Shown piece by piece: positions 1 to 10,669 of a DNA stretch of 64,000 nt. Position 1 is the first letter of the stretch; each line of letters starts with the position of its first letter. Position numbers and translations under genes: made by a program. The notes below the pieces were generated by a model, which was not told the origin of the DNA, did not search any database, and saw only the letters and a program-made list of their open reading frames with translations. Source of the DNA: Pseudomonas cichorii (GTDB lineage Bacteria > Pseudomonadota > Gammaproteobacteria > Pseudomonadales > Pseudomonadaceae); contig NZ_CP074349.1 of NCBI RefSeq assembly GCF_018343775.1, forward strand, positions 3,648,001 to 3,712,000. The letters are read 5' to 3'.

Positions 1-344
<344 letters not shown>

Positions 345-1571
345 TCAGATATCCAGCAGCAGACGAGCCGGATCTTCCAGCAGGTTCTTGATGGTAACGA
401 GGAAGGTTACCGCTTCTTTACCGTCGATCAAACGGTGATCGTACGACAGAGCCAGATACATCATCGGACGAATCACAACCTGACCATTGACCGCCATAGG
501 ACGCTGCAGAATGTTGTGCATGCCCAGAATCGCGGCTTGTGGCGGGTTGACGATCGGAGTCGACATCATCGAACCGAAGGTACCACCGTTGGTGATGGTG
601 AAGGTACCGCCTGTCATCTCGTCCAGGGACAGTTTGCCGTCACGAGCCTTCTTGCCGAAGGTGGCGATGCCGCCTTCGATTTCAGCCAGGCTCATCAGCT
701 CGGCGTTACGCAGAACCGGTACGACCAGACCACGATCGCTGGAAACGGCAACACCGATGTCGGAGTAACCGTGGTAAACGATGTCGTTGCCATCGATCGA
801 AGCGTTGACTGCCGGGAAACGCTTCAGCGCTTCGGTAGCGGCCTTGACGAAGAACGACATGAAGCCCAGGCGCACGCCATTGTGGGACTTCTCGAACAGG
901 TCCTTGTACTTGGAGCGCAGAGCCATGACTTCGGTCATGTCCACTTCGTTGAACGTGGTCAGCATCGCCATGTTCGACTGGGCTTCGACCAGACGCTTGG
1001 CAACGGTGGCACGTACGCGAGTCATCGGTACACGCTTCTCGACGCGGTCGCCAGCAGCCAGCACAGGAGCAGCAGCGGCTGCAGCAGGCTTGGCAGCAGG
1101 AGCTGCGGCCGGTGCGGATTTCTTGGCTTCAACAGCGGCAACCACGTCTTCCTTGGTTACGCGACCGTCCTTGCCAGTGCCTTTGACGCTGGCCAGATTG
1201 ATGCCGTTTTCTTCAGCCAGCTTGCGAGCGGCAGGCGCTGCAATTGCATCTTCGTCAGCAGCCGATGCAGCGGCCTGGGCCGGTGCAGCAGCAGGAGCCG
1301 CGGCGGCAGGCGCAGGAGCAGCCGATGCGGTAGCACCGGCATCCAGGGTTGCAATCACTTCGTTGGACAGGACGATGTCGCCCTCGCCTTTCACGATCGA
1401 TGCCAGCACGCCGTCTGCTTCGGCCAGGACTTCAAGTACAACCTTGTCAGTCTCGATATCGACCAGCAGCTCGTCACGTTTTACCGCTTCGCCCGGTTGC
1501 TTGTGCCACTTGGAAATGGTGCCGTCGGCAACGGATTCCGGGAAAGAGGGGGCTTTGATCTCGATAGCCAT
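345..1571 (-). CDS. sucB: Dihydrolipoyllysine succinyltransferase (E2 of 2-oxoglutarate dehydrogenase)
   Basis: This 408-residue protein is the E2 core of the 2-oxoglutarate dehydrogenase complex. It moves the succinyl group from the SucA thiamine intermediate to CoA. Residues 1-75 form a lipoyl domain, with the lipoylated Lys43 in the [11 protein letters not shown] context. An Ala/Pro-rich swinging-arm linker follows, then a peripheral-subunit-binding segment ([14 protein letters not shown]) that docks E1/E3. After a second Ala/Pro linker comes the catalytic domain, ending with the acyltransferase signature HRLIDG near the C terminus. The chosen ATG at 1569-1571 gives the standard [13 protein letters not shown] start; upstream in-frame codons lie in the sucA-sucB spacer. 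The gene lies 41 bp after sucA. Confidence 0.97.
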   Translation of the reverse strand: MAIEIKAPSFPESVADGTISKWHKQPGEAVKRDELLVDIETDKVVLEVLAEADGVLASIVKGEGDIVLSNEVIATLDAGATASAAPAPAAAAPAAAPAQAAASAADEDAIAAPAARKLAEENGINLASVKGTGKDGRVTKEDVVAAVEAKKSAPAAAPAAKPAAAAAAPVLAAGDRVEKRVPMTRVRATVAKRLVEAQSNMAMLTTFNEVDMTEVMALRSKYKDLFEKSHNGVRLGFMSFFVKAATEALKRFPAVNASIDGNDIVYHGYSDIGVAVSSDRGLVVPVLRNAELMSLAEIEGGIATFGKKARDGKLSLDEMTGGTFTITNGGTFGSMMSTPIVNPPQAAILGMHNILQRPMAVNGQVVIRPMMYLALSYDHRLIDGKEAVTFLVTIKNLLEDPARLLLDI

Positions 1572-1612
1572 TATCTGTAATTCCTTAATTCGGTTTCTAA
1601 TGCTCGAAGGCG

Positions 1613-4444
1613 TTAAACAGTGAAGGCATCTTGCAGGAGTTTTTCCTGCTGCTCGGCATGCATCGAAGCATAACCACAAGCTGGCGCTGCAGAAGCATCA
1701 CGACCGGCATACTCGAGAACGAGGCTGCGGTTATGGTTGCTCATGCTGCGACGCAAGTGGTGCTGACTGCTGTACCAGGCACCCTGGTTCATCGGCTCTT
1801 CCTGACACCACACTACGTTCTGCAGGTTGGTGTAAGGCGCGATCGCTTCCATGAGATCGTCTTCAGGGAACGGATACAGCTGTTCGATACGTACGATTGC
1901 GATGTCTTCTCGGCCTTCGGCACGGCGTTTTTCCAGCAGGTCGTAGTAGACCTTGCCGCCACACAGAACCAGACGGGTCACTTTGGCCGGATCGAGCGCA
2001 TCGACTTCCGGGATCACGGTCTGGAACGAGCCTTCGGCCAGTTCTTCCAGAGTCGAGATCGCCAGTTTGTGGCGCAGCAGCGACTTTGGCGTCAGCACGA
2101 TCAGCGGCTTGCGCAGCGGACGAATGACCTGACGACGCAGCAGGTGGTAGATCTGCGCCGGCGTAGTCGGCACACACACCTGAATGTTGTGCTCGGCACA
2201 CAGTTGCAGGTAACGCTCAAGACGTGCGGACGAGTGCTCAGGCCCCTGCCCTTCATAACCGTGAGGCAACAGCATGGTCAGACCGCACAGACGGCCCCAC
2301 TTGTGCTCGCCACTGGTGATGAACTGGTCGATGACCACTTGCGCGCCGTTAGCGAAGTCGCCGAACTGGGCTTCCCAGATGACCAGAGCGTTAGGCTCGG
2401 TGGTCGAGTAGCCGTATTCGTAAGCGAGTACCGCTTCCTCGGAGAGGAACGAGTCGTACAGGTCAAAACGCGGCTGACCGGCGAACAGGTTCTTCAAAGG
2501 AATGTAGGTGCTTGCGTCTTTCTGGTTGTGCAAGACGGCGTGACGGTGCGAGAACGTACCGCGACCGATGTCCTGACCCGTCATGCGGATCGGGTGACCT
2601 TCGAACGCCAGGGTCGCGTACGCCATGGTTTCGGCGTAACCCCAGTTGATCGGCAGGCCGCCGGCTTGCATCTTCTGACGGTCTTCGTAGATCTTCTGGA
2701 CCTGACGCTGAACGACGAAACCTTCTGGCAGTTCCATCAGCTTGGCAGACAGTTCCTGCAAGGTCTTGAGATCGAAACGGGTGTCGTGACGCGCAGTCCA
2801 GGCATGGCCCAGGTACGGACGCCAGTCGACGAACAGTTCCTTGTTCGGCTCCTTGACCAGGCTTTTCACAACGTGCTGACCATTGTCCAGCGCATTGCGA
2901 TAGTCGTCGATCTTGGCCTGCACACGCTCTTCAGTGAGAACACCGGTCTTGATCAGTTGCTCGGCGTACAACTCGCGAGTCGTGCGCTGCTTGGTGATCT
3001 GCTGGTACATCAACGGCTGGGTGCCGCTAGGCTCGTCCGCTTCGTTGTGACCGCGACGACGGTAGCAGACCAGGTCGATCACGATGTCACGCTTGAACTG
3101 CATGCGGTAATCGATAGCCAGCTGGGTCACGAACACCACGGCTTCCGGGTCATCGCCATTCACATGGAGAATCGGAGCCTGGATCATCTTGGCAACGTCG
3201 GTGGCGTACTCGGTGGAGCGCGAGTCCAGCGGGTTGCTGATGGTGAAACCAACCTGGTTGTTGATGACGATATGGATCGTGCCGCCAGTCTTGAAGCCGC
3301 GGGTCTGCGACATCTGGAAGGTTTCCATGACCACGCCCTGACCTGCAAACGCAGCGTCACCGTGGAGGGAAATCGGCAGAACCTTGTCACCGTCCGGATC
3401 GTTGCGACGATCCTGACGCGCACGCACGGAACCCTCGACCACCGGAGAAACGATTTCCAGGTGGGACGGGTTGAATGCCATGGCCAGGTGAACTTCACCG
3501 CCTGCGGTCATTACGTTGGAAGAGAAACCCTGGTGATATTTCACGTCACCGGAGCCCAGCTCCACTTTCTTCTTGCCTTCGAACTCGTCGAACAGCTCGC
3601 GCGGGTTCTTGCCGAAGGTGTTGACCAGCACGTTCAGACGGCCACGGTGGGCCATGCCGATCACGACTTCCTTGGTGCCGTAGGAGCCGGAGCGCTGGAT
3701 CAGCTCGTCCAGCATCGGAATCAGGCTTTCGCCGCCTTCCAGACCAAAGCGTTTGGTGCCTGGGTATTTGGTGCCCAGGTATTTTTCCAGACCTTCAGCG
3801 GCCGTAACACGCTCAAGCAGATGACCCTGGATTTCAGCAGAGAACGCAGGACGGCCACGCACGCTTTCAAGACGCTGCATGAACCAGTTGCGTTGCTCGG
3901 AATCAACGATGTGCGTGAACTCCGAACCGATGGTGCGACAATATGTCTGCTGCAACGCTTCGAGAATTTCGCGTAGGCTCGCTTCCTCTTTGCCGATGAA
4001 CAGGTCGCCGGCACGGAAAGTCGTATCAAGATCGGCATTGGTCAAGCCGTAGTGATTGATCGACAGATCGGCCGGGGCAGGACGCTGCCACAGGCCCAGC
4101 GGATCGAGCTGGGCAACCTGATGGCCGCGCATACGATATGCCTGGATCAGTCGCAATACTTCAACTTGCTTCTTCTCGTGCTCGCTGCTCACGCTTCCGG
4201 CAGATACCGGCTGGGCGCGGCGCTGGTTTTTGGCCAGCAACACGAAATGATCGCGAATCGTGGAATGCGATACATCGGTGGCAGAGTTGCCGTCTGCTGG
4301 CAACTTCTGAAAGTAGGTGCGCCATTCTTCTGGCACAGCGTTAGGGTCGTGCAGGTAGAGCTCATAAAGCTCTTCCACATAGGCAGCGTTACCACCGGAA
4401 AGGTGGGCACTGTTCCACATGCGCTGCATCACGCTTTCTTGCAT
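1613..4444 (-). CDS. sucA: 2-oxoglutarate dehydrogenase E1 component
   Basis: This 943-residue, full-length E1o performs the thiamine-diphosphate-dependent decarboxylation of 2-oxoglutarate and succinylates the lipoyl arm of SucB. The N terminus ([20 protein letters not shown]) is the short helix typical of E1o that binds the E2 core. The thiamine-binding region includes [12 protein letters not shown] and the downstream NNQVGFT. The C-terminal transketolase-like half contains [19 protein letters not shown] active-site sequence (here [17 protein letters not shown]) and ends with the [10 protein letters not shown] segment. It lies 259 bp downstream of sdhB and just upstream of sucB, so the citrate-cycle steps from 2-oxoglutarate to fumarate are probably transcribed together. 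Confidence 0.97.
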   Translation of the reverse strand: MQESVMQRMWNSAHLSGGNAAYVEELYELYLHDPNAVPEEWRTYFQKLPADGNSATDVSHSTIRDHFVLLAKNQRRAQPVSAGSVSSEHEKKQVEVLRLIQAYRMRGHQVAQLDPLGLWQRPAPADLSINHYGLTNADLDTTFRAGDLFIGKEEASLREILEALQQTYCRTIGSEFTHIVDSEQRNWFMQRLESVRGRPAFSAEIQGHLLERVTAAEGLEKYLGTKYPGTKRFGLEGGESLIPMLDELIQRSGSYGTKEVVIGMAHRGRLNVLVNTFGKNPRELFDEFEGKKKVELGSGDVKYHQGFSSNVMTAGGEVHLAMAFNPSHLEIVSPVVEGSVRARQDRRNDPDGDKVLPISLHGDAAFAGQGVVMETFQMSQTRGFKTGGTIHIVINNQVGFTISNPLDSRSTEYATDVAKMIQAPILHVNGDDPEAVVFVTQLAIDYRMQFKRDIVIDLVCYRRRGHNEADEPSGTQPLMYQQITKQRTTRELYAEQLIKTGVLTEERVQAKIDDYRNALDNGQHVVKSLVKEPNKELFVDWRPYLGHAWTARHDTRFDLKTLQELSAKLMELPEGFVVQRQVQKIYEDRQKMQAGGLPINWGYAETMAYATLAFEGHPIRMTGQDIGRGTFSHRHAVLHNQKDASTYIPLKNLFAGQPRFDLYDSFLSEEAVLAYEYGYSTTEPNALVIWEAQFGDFANGAQVVIDQFITSGEHKWGRLCGLTMLLPHGYEGQGPEHSSARLERYLQLCAEHNIQVCVPTTPAQIYHLLRRQVIRPLRKPLIVLTPKSLLRHKLAISTLEELAEGSFQTVIPEVDALDPAKVTRLVLCGGKVYYDLLEKRRAEGREDIAIVRIEQLYPFPEDDLMEAIAPYTNLQNVVWCQEEPMNQGAWYSSQHHLRRSMSNHNRSLVLEYAGRDASAAPACGYASMHAEQQEKLLQDAFTV

Positions 4445-4703
4445 GCTTGGTCACCCTCGGTAAGGGGACACCACCGGCGAAGACGCCATAGCAAACATGA
4501 AACAGTCGTGTGCAGCGACCATATCAAGTCACTAAGGATCACGCAGATAGCCCGGGTACCAGCCCGGATGCCCCTGCTGGTCTCATTTCTTCAAAAGAAG
4601 AGCGGCAGCCTTGCGAGCCACTGCTCAGGTTAAAGCCACGACGCCGGTTGAAGCCTGCGCCGCGGCTACTTTACGTGCAACGGTATTGCGGTACTGCGAT
4701 AAA

Positions 4704-5408
4704 TCAGACGCCGCTTTGCAGAAGCATGTTACGTACGTGGCCGATTGCCTTGGTCGGGTTGAGACCTTTAGGGCAAACGTTCACGCAGTTCATGATCCCG
4801 CGGCAGCGGAAAACACTGAACGGGTCATCAAGCGAAGCCAGACGCTCTGAAGTCCGGGTATCACGGCTGTCAGCCAGGAAACGATAGGCTTGCAGCAGTG
4901 CAGCCGGGCCCAGGAACTTGTCCGGGTTCCACCAGAAGGACGGGCAGGAAGTCGAGCAGCAAGCGCACAGAATACACTCGTACAGACCATCCAGCTTCTC
5001 ACGCTCTTCCGGAGTCTGCAGACGCTCGATGGCCGGAGCCGGAGTATCGTTCTGCAGGAAAGGCTTCACCTTCTCGTATTGCTTGTAGAAGATGCTCATA
5101 TCCACTACCAAGTCACGAATAACCGGCAAACCAGGCAGTGGGCGCACTACCAGCTTGTTATTCTTGACCACGGACGACAATGGAGTGATGCAGGCAAGAC
5201 CGTTCTTGCCGTTGATGTTCATGCCATCGGAACCACACACGCCTTCGCGGCAGGAGCGACGGTACGAGAAACCTTCATCCTGTTCCTTGACCAGAGCCAG
5301 CACGTCAAGAACCATCAGGTCCTTGCCACCGGTATCGACCTGGAACTCCTGCATGAACGGCGCAGCGTCCTGATCAGGGTTGTAACGATAAACACTGACT
5401 TGCAACAT
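4704..5408 (-). CDS. sdhB: Succinate dehydrogenase iron-sulfur subunit
   Basis: This 234-residue subunit carries electrons from the SdhA flavin to the quinone site. Three clusters are visible: [2Fe-2S] ligands in SCREGVCGSDGMNINGKNG, [4Fe-4S] in CILCACCSTSCP, and [3Fe-4S] in CRGIMNCVNVCPKG. I start at the ATG at 5408 (MLQVSVYRYNPDQD) because an AAGGG ribosome-binding site sits about 8 bases upstream. A GTG three codons earlier (5417) is an alternative. It follows sdhA by 11 bp. The 259-bp gap to sucA has no obvious strong terminator. Confidence 0.96.
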   Translation of the reverse strand: MLQVSVYRYNPDQDAAPFMQEFQVDTGGKDLMVLDVLALVKEQDEGFSYRRSCREGVCGSDGMNINGKNGLACITPLSSVVKNNKLVVRPLPGLPVIRDLVVDMSIFYKQYEKVKPFLQNDTPAPAIERLQTPEEREKLDGLYECILCACCSTSCPSFWWNPDKFLGPAALLQAYRFLADSRDTRTSERLASLDDPFSVFRCRGIMNCVNVCPKGLNPTKAIGHVRNMLLQSGV

Positions 5409-5419
5409 ATCGGTCACCC

Positions 5420-7192
5420 TTAATAAGTCCGAATCTTAGGCTCAAAAGTCGGAACAGTTTTTGGCGAGAAGTTCACGGCACGCTTGGCTACGCGCTTGTC
5501 ACCCGGGAAGTACAGGGTGTGGCACAGCCAGTTTTCGTCATCGCGATCTTCAAAGTCTTCACGGGCGTGGGCGCCGCGCGATTCCTTACGATGTTCTGCA
5601 GCAATCGCCGTGGCTTCGGCAACTTCCAGCAGGTTTTGCAGTTCAAGCGCTTCGATACGAGCAGTGTTGAATGCCTGGCTCTTGTCGTTGATCTTGACGT
5701 TGGCGATGCGTTCACGCAGACCAGCCAGTTGGGCAATACCCTTCTGCATGTATTCGCCGGTACGGAATACACCGAAGTAGTTCTGCATGCAGCTTTGCAG
5801 CTCTTTACGCAGCGAAGCGACGTCTTCACCGGCAGTACGCTCGTTGAGGCCGGACAGACGCGCCAGGGCAGCGTCAACATCGGACTCGGAGGCACGACGG
5901 TAGTCGACACCTTCACGCAGGCTCTGCTCCAGGTGCAGGCCGGCAGCGCGACCAAAGACCACCAGATCGAGCAGCGAGTTGCCGCCCAGACGGTTGGCGC
6001 CGTGCACGGATACGCAAGCCACTTCACCTACAGCGAACAGACCAGGAATGATCTGATCGGTGCCAGCAGCGTCCTGAGTGATCGCCTGACCGTGAATGTT
6101 GGTGGCGATGCCGCCCATCATGTAGTGGCAAGTCGGAACAACCGGGATCGGAGCCAGAGCAGGATCGACGTGAGCAAAGGTCTTGGACAGCTCCATGATG
6201 CCTGGCAGGCGGCTGTGCAATACTTCTTCACCCAGGTGATCAAGCTTGAGCATCACGTGGTCGCCATCAGGACCGCAACCGTTACCGGCGATGATCTCTT
6301 TAACCATGGAACGGGCAACAACGTCACGACCGGCAAGGTCCTTGGCGTTCGGAGCATAACGCTCCATGAAACGCTCGCCGTGCTTGTTGATCAGGTAACC
6401 ACCTTCACCACGGCAACCCTCGGTAACCAGTACACCTGCGCCGGCAATACCGGTCGGGTGGAACTGCCACATTTCGATGTCCTGAACAGGAACACCGGCA
6501 CGCAGGGCCATGCCGACACCGTCACCGGTGTTGATCAGGGCGTTGGTGGTGGACGAGTAGATACGACCTGCACCACCGGTCGCCAGTACGGTTGCATTGG
6601 CGCGGATGTAGGAGGTTTCGCCTGTTTCGATGCAGATAGCGATGATGCCGACAAAGGCGCCATCCTGGTTCTTCACCAGATCCACTGCATAGTATTCGTT
6701 CAGGAATACGGTGCCAGCTTTCAGGTTGGCCTGATACAGGGTGTGCAGCAGAGCATGACCGGTACGGTCGGCAGCGGCGCAGGTACGTGCAGCCTGACCA
6801 CCTTTACCGAAGTCCTTGGACTGACCGCCGAAAGGACGCTGGTAGATGCGGCCCTGTTCGGTGCGGGAGAACGGCAGGCCCATGTGCTCGAGCTCGAAGA
6901 CCGCTTCCGGACCTACGGAACACATGTATTCGATAGCGTCCTGGTCACCGATGTAGTCGGAACCCTTGACGGTATCGTACATGTGCCAGCGCCAGTCATC
7001 GTTCGGGTCGGCCGAAGCGATTGCGCAGGTAATGCCACCCTGTGCGGAAACGGTGTGCGAGCGAGTCGGGAATACCTTGGTGACAACAGCGGTCTTGTGA
7101 CCACCCTGAGCCAGCTGCAAGGCAGCGCGCATGCCAGCGCCGCCGCCACCGATGATGATGGCGTCGAAGGAAAGTGTATTTGTGTTAGCCAT
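5420..7192 (-). CDS. sdhA: Succinate dehydrogenase flavoprotein subunit
   Basis: This 590-residue catalytic subunit oxidises succinate to fumarate on the cytoplasmic face of the inner membrane. The FAD-binding glycine-rich motif [13 protein letters not shown] is at residues 13-25. His46 in [10 protein letters not shown] is the expected site of covalent flavin attachment. The active-site region [20 protein letters not shown] and the C-terminal [13 protein letters not shown] are typical of the family. Three bases separate it from sdhD, consistent with a tight operon. Confidence 0.97.
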   Translation of the reverse strand: MANTNTLSFDAIIIGGGGAGMRAALQLAQGGHKTAVVTKVFPTRSHTVSAQGGITCAIASADPNDDWRWHMYDTVKGSDYIGDQDAIEYMCSVGPEAVFELEHMGLPFSRTEQGRIYQRPFGGQSKDFGKGGQAARTCAAADRTGHALLHTLYQANLKAGTVFLNEYYAVDLVKNQDGAFVGIIAICIETGETSYIRANATVLATGGAGRIYSSTTNALINTGDGVGMALRAGVPVQDIEMWQFHPTGIAGAGVLVTEGCRGEGGYLINKHGERFMERYAPNAKDLAGRDVVARSMVKEIIAGNGCGPDGDHVMLKLDHLGEEVLHSRLPGIMELSKTFAHVDPALAPIPVVPTCHYMMGGIATNIHGQAITQDAAGTDQIIPGLFAVGEVACVSVHGANRLGGNSLLDLVVFGRAAGLHLEQSLREGVDYRRASESDVDAALARLSGLNERTAGEDVASLRKELQSCMQNYFGVFRTGEYMQKGIAQLAGLRERIANVKINDKSQAFNTARIEALELQNLLEVAEATAIAAEHRKESRGAHAREDFEDRDDENWLCHTLYFPGDKRVAKRAVNFSPKTVPTFEPKIRTY

Positions 7193-7195
7193 GAA

Positions 7196-7564
7196 TCAGA
7201 TACCCCAAAGAATCTGCACGCCCCAGACGAAGTAAGCGAACATCGCAACGCCGCTGACTGCCTGGAAGAGAAAACGAACTGCAGTCGCGGACTTGCCCAG
7301 CGCCATTGGCGTCAGGTAGTCGGTCGCGATGGTCCACATGCCGACCCAGGCGTGAGCGCCAAGGGCAACGAAGGCCAACAGACTGAAGATACGCATCCCG
7401 TTGTGCGAGAACAGCTCATGCCACTGGGCATAGGTCAGACCAGGGTGAGCGACGAGGTAGCCGATCAGGAAAATGAAATAAGCCGCGAGAACGACCGCTG
7501 AAACGCGCTGCGCCATCCAGTCATAGAGGCCCGAACGCGACAGGTTAGTGACGTTGGTTACCAT
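7196..7564 (-). CDS. sdhD: Succinate dehydrogenase membrane anchor subunit D
   Basis: This protein of about 122 residues has three hydrophobic segments. With SdhC it forms the membrane anchor that binds heme b and ubiquinone. The sequence MVTNVTNLSRSGLYDWMAQR matches the usual pseudomonad SdhD start. The ATG at 7564 overlaps the sdhC stop (ATGGTAACC shares its TAA), which suggests translational coupling. An ATG two codons earlier (7570) is possible but less likely. Confidence 0.93.
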   Translation of the reverse strand: MVTNVTNLSRSGLYDWMAQRVSAVVLAAYFIFLIGYLVAHPGLTYAQWHELFSHNGMRIFSLLAFVALGAHAWVGMWTIATDYLTPMALGKSATAVRFLFQAVSGVAMFAYFVWGVQILWGI

Positions 7565-7932
7565 ATCCATACTCCCGCCAGGATGATCACCACCACGGAG
7601 ACGGCGATAACGATTTTCGAGCCCAGTTTCCCGCCTTCCAGCGTTTCACCGACACCCGCGTCCATGATCAGGTGACGAACACCCGCCACCAGGTGATACA
7701 GCAGGGCAGACAGCAGCGCCCAGATTACAAACTTGGCCAGCGGGCTGGTCAGACACGCTTTTACTTCACCGAAGGTTTCTTCGGAGGCCAGCGACTTGTC
7801 CATTGCATACAGCATGATTGCAATACCGACAAAGAGGATGACACCGGAGATACGGTGAAGGATGGACGTGTAAGCAGTGACTGGGAGCTTGATGGTCCTT
7901 AGGTCTAGATTTACAGGTCGTTGGCTTTTCAC
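7558..7932 (-). CDS. sdhC: Succinate dehydrogenase cytochrome b556 subunit
   Basis: This 124-residue membrane subunit has three transmembrane helices. The conserved LHRISGVILF entry to helix I is present, and HLVAGVRHLIMD contains the histidine region associated with heme b. It is the first gene of the sdh operon. I use the GTG at 7930-7932 (VKSQRPVNLDLRTIKLP), which gives the usual family length. An ATG 11 codons upstream would add an atypical extension. The Shine-Dalgarno site is weak (an A-rich stretch), so the exact start is less certain than the gene itself. Confidence 0.93.
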   Translation of the reverse strand: MKSQRPVNLDLRTIKLPVTAYTSILHRISGVILFVGIAIMLYAMDKSLASEETFGEVKACLTSPLAKFVIWALLSALLYHLVAGVRHLIMDAGVGETLEGGKLGSKIVIAVSVVVIILAGVWIW

Positions 7933-8066
7933 GGCTTTTTTTTCACACTGAAGAGCCCCTAACAATCAGGGCAAGTTGTTGGGAAGTGCACTGGTCAGGT
8001 ACCCACCACCCAGGAAGTGACAACCCCCTCAAAACGGGCCAAAAAGCCCTTGGCGGTCGGACGCCG

Positions 8067-8095
8067 AGTATAGACAGTTAGGGAACTAATGACAA
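8067..8095 (-). promoter_or_regulatory. Sigma-70 promoter for sdhCDAB-sucAB
   Basis: On the minus strand TTGTCA (8090-8095) and TATACT (8067-8072) are separated by exactly 17 bases. This is the best promoter match upstream of sdhC and would give a leader of about 130 nt. Confidence 0.6.
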
Positions 8096-8210
8096 CGCGC
8101 AGACTTGCAGCCAATAGCGGATTGCGCGGATTGAATAAAAGGCGTAAACGGCAGCAATGGCTTGAAGAAACATCGACATAAAGGCCTTGCGGAACACGAC
8201 TTTAGGCAAA

Positions 8211-8238
8211 TTGACTTTAGAATTTATCTAACTATAGT
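8211..8238 (+). promoter_or_regulatory. Sigma-70 promoter for gltA
   Basis: TTGACT (8211-8216) and TATAGT (8233-8238) are separated by 16 bases, 58 bp upstream of the gltA ATG. Both hexamers are within one or two bases of consensus. Confidence 0.65.
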
Positions 8239-8296
8239 GGTGCGGGCCCTGCGTGGGGGGCCTGTCTGATGATTTGAAGCATAAATAGGAGGCCAC

Positions 8297-9586
8297 ATGG
8301 CTGACAAAAAAGCGCAGTTGATCATCGAGGGCACAGCCCCCGTCGAGCTGCCCATACTGACCGGCACCGTGGGTCCTGACGTGATCGACGTGCGCGGACT
8401 TACCGCCACCGGCCGCTTCACATTCGACCCCGGATTCATGTCGACCGCCTCTTGCGAGTCGAAGATCACCTACATTGATGGTGATAACGGCATTCTGCTG
8501 CACCGCGGTTATCCGATCGAGCAACTGGCCGAACAGTCCGATTATCTGGAAACCTGCTACCTTCTGCTCAATGGCGAACTGCCAACCAGCGAACAGAAAG
8601 CCCAGTTCGTTGCCGTGGTCAAAAACCACACTATGGTCCACGAGCAGCTCAAGAGCTTCTTCAACGGCTTCCGCCGCGACGCCCACCCGATGGCTGTCAT
8701 GTGTGGCGTAGTCGGTGCCCTGTCCGCGTTCTACCACGACTCGCTGGACATCAATAACCCGCAGCACCGCGAAATCTCGGCAGTACGCCTGGTCGCCAAG
8801 ATGCCGACCCTGGCAGCGATGGTTTACAAGTACTCCATGGGCCAACCCATGATGTACCCGCGTAACGACCTCAGCTACGCCGAAAACTTCCTGCACATGA
8901 TGTTCAACACCCCTTGCGAGATCAAACCGATCAGCCCGGTGCTGGCCAAGGCAATGGACAAGATCTTCATCCTGCATGCCGACCACGAACAGAACGCTTC
9001 GACCTCTACCGTGCGCATGGCCGGCTCGTCGGGTGCAAACCCGTTCGCCTGTATCGCAGCCGGTATCGCGGCACTCTGGGGCCCGGCTCACGGCGGCGCC
9101 AACGAAGCCGTACTGACCATGCTCGATGAAATCGGTGATGTCTCCAACATCGACAAATTCATCGCCAAAGCCAAGGACAAGAACGATCCGTTCAAGCTGA
9201 TGGGCTTCGGTCACCGCGTCTACAAGAACCGCGACCCACGTGCCACGGTCATGAAAAAGACCTGCGACGAAGTACTTCGCGAACTGGGCATCACCAACGA
9301 CCCACAACTCGAACTGGCCATGCGCCTGGAAGAGATTGCCCTGACCGACCCGTACTTCATCGAGCGCTCGCTGTACCCGAACGTCGACTTCTATTCGGGC
9401 ATCATCCTGAAAGCCATCGGCATTCCAACCAGCATGTTCACCGTGATCTTCGCCCTGGCGCGGACTGTCGGCTGGATCTCGCACTGGAAAGAAATGCTCT
9501 CCAGCCCGTACAAGATTGGCCGCCCACGCCAACTGTACACAGGCAACGTGACACGCGACATCGTTCCACTGGAAGATCGCAAGTAA
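8297..9586 (+). CDS. gltA: Citrate synthase
   Basis: This 429-residue type II citrate synthase condenses acetyl-CoA and oxaloacetate. The N-terminal beta domain (residues 1-50) found in NADH-sensitive hexameric enzymes is present. The catalytic triad is visible as His265 in [11 protein letters not shown], His306 in [13 protein letters not shown] and Asp364 in NVDFYSGI, close to E. coli numbering. An AGGAGG-like site (aggaggcc) precedes the ATG. It is transcribed away from sdhCDAB from a shared control region and is followed by a clear intrinsic terminator. Confidence 0.97.
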   Translation: MADKKAQLIIEGTAPVELPILTGTVGPDVIDVRGLTATGRFTFDPGFMSTASCESKITYIDGDNGILLHRGYPIEQLAEQSDYLETCYLLLNGELPTSEQKAQFVAVVKNHTMVHEQLKSFFNGFRRDAHPMAVMCGVVGALSAFYHDSLDINNPQHREISAVRLVAKMPTLAAMVYKYSMGQPMMYPRNDLSYAENFLHMMFNTPCEIKPISPVLAKAMDKIFILHADHEQNASTSTVRMAGSSGANPFACIAAGIAALWGPAHGGANEAVLTMLDEIGDVSNIDKFIAKAKDKNDPFKLMGFGHRVYKNRDPRATVMKKTCDEVLRELGITNDPQLELAMRLEEIALTDPYFIERSLYPNVDFYSGIILKAIGIPTSMFTVIFALARTVGWISHWKEMLSSPYKIGRPRQLYTGNVTRDIVPLEDRK

Positions 9587-9604
9587 GCGACCTGCCAACG
9601 AAAA

Positions 9605-9628
9605 GGGCTGCCATTGGCAGCCCTTTTT
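9605..9628 (+). terminator. Intrinsic terminator of gltA
   Basis: A perfect 8-bp stem, GGGCTGCC (9605-9612) and GGCAGCCC (9616-9623), with a 3-base loop is followed by TTTTT. It lies 18 bp after the gltA stop and also separates gltA from the convergent START-domain gene. Confidence 0.85.
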
Positions 9629-9645
9629 ATTGCGCAATCAAAAAT

Positions 9646-10251
9646 CTACTTCTGCGACCGCTCCTTCAGCGCTTTCAGGGTATTGAACGGCGCATCCACG
9701 ACAAACTTGTTGGCCACCCAGGACGGCACACTGCCGCCCGGGTCGGTATGCACCTGATAGGTGACTTCTGTCAGATTCGGGCCTTTGGGCACCAGCTTCC
9801 AGAAACCCTTGACCTCGGCGACCCGCACAAAACCCTTTTCTTCAGGCAAATAGCTTGATTGCTCATCAATATTGCGGGTCAGGCTGCCATCTGCGCCCTC
9901 CTCGCTGGTAATCAGCAGAATCGAATCACGGGGCGTTACGGGCCATGGTGTGTTGAATCGCGTGTAGGTCCAGGCTTTGTTGCCTTCATGCTTAAGCAGC
10001 TTCTGTGACTGGCATTCATGAATCCAGGCGCAGGCCCCCACGACATCTTCCTGCAGGGCGCGCAGCTTGGCCACACTGGCATTGATGGTCGTCACACCGC
10101 GATAAGCCTTGTACTTGGAGCCCGGCACATCACTCAGGGATACCTTGATCCCCTCCTCGTCCTTGGCCACCTGCCAATCTTCAGCCTGGGCCACACCTGT
10201 CAACAACACAGTCAACCCACAGACAACAGCCATGCGATGTAGCGTATTCAT
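9646..10251 (-). CDS. START-domain (lipid-transfer-like) exported protein
   Basis: This 201-residue protein begins with a signal peptide (MNTLHRMAVVCGLTVLLTGV, then AQA before EDW). The rest resembles START/SRPBCC-fold proteins: CAWIHECQSQKLL, the TPWPVTPRDSIL segment and the C-terminal GGSVPSWVANKFVVDAPF are typical of bacterial START-domain proteins that bind hydrophobic ligands in a deep pocket. Export to the periplasm is inferred from the leader. No ligand can be read from the sequence. It is convergent with gltA and is probably an independent unit. Confidence 0.8.
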   Translation of the reverse strand: MNTLHRMAVVCGLTVLLTGVAQAEDWQVAKDEEGIKVSLSDVPGSKYKAYRGVTTINASVAKLRALQEDVVGACAWIHECQSQKLLKHEGNKAWTYTRFNTPWPVTPRDSILLITSEEGADGSLTRNIDEQSSYLPEEKGFVRVAEVKGFWKLVPKGPNLTEVTYQVHTDPGGSVPSWVANKFVVDAPFNTLKALKERSQK

Positions 10252-10322
10252 TGTTTATTCCTTGTTGTTGATATTCCGCCCAGCGACACTCTTGGTTCAA
10301 CTGCATCTGATTCAGTTGCAGC

Positions 10323-10580
10323 TCATGCAACCGCAGTTGCTTTTTCCCACCAGCCAATCAGACGAATAGCCTCGGCCTGATCAACGCCACAAACATCTTG
10401 CGCCGCCTTGAACTGACTGCACACAGCAGGCCGCTCGGCCATGCCAAACAGACCACAGAGCAACTCGATGGATAAATGCAGGCAACGCTCACCCGCCGGC
10501 TTGCCATCTGGCATGCCCGGAATGGGAGAAGTAATAGACGGAGCGATGCAGCAAGCACCACAACCGGAGCGGCAGTCCAT
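10323..10580 (-). CDS. YkgJ-type cysteine-cluster protein
   Basis: This 85-residue protein is rich in cysteine: C3, C7, C10 and C11 in MDCRSGCGACCIAPS, then further cysteines in GERCLHL, ELLCGLF, AVCSQF and DVCGVD. The pattern fits the YkgJ/Fe-S-binding zinc/iron chelating cluster family, thought to bind a metal cluster. There is no signal peptide, so it is presumably cytoplasmic. Its physiological role is unknown. Confidence 0.8.
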   Translation of the reverse strand: MDCRSGCGACCIAPSITSPIPGMPDGKPAGERCLHLSIELLCGLFGMAERPAVCSQFKAAQDVCGVDQAEAIRLIGWWEKATAVA

Positions 10581-10669
10581 GACCAGACACCCTTGCTGAA
10601 TATTAAAAGGAAGATTTTAGCGGCTAAAACGGACGTTTCAAAATGCCATATCAGACGAGAAACAGGGCC

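Larger units (their letters stand above)
7933..8296. other. Divergent sdhC/gltA control region
   Basis: This 364-bp non-coding region lies between the two divergently transcribed citrate-cycle units. It holds one good sigma-70 promoter on each strand (8067-8095 leftward, 8211-8238 rightward) about 115 bp apart, with long leaders on the sdh side (about 130 nt). I saw no open reading frame of note and no clear regulator palindrome. Confidence 0.7.
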
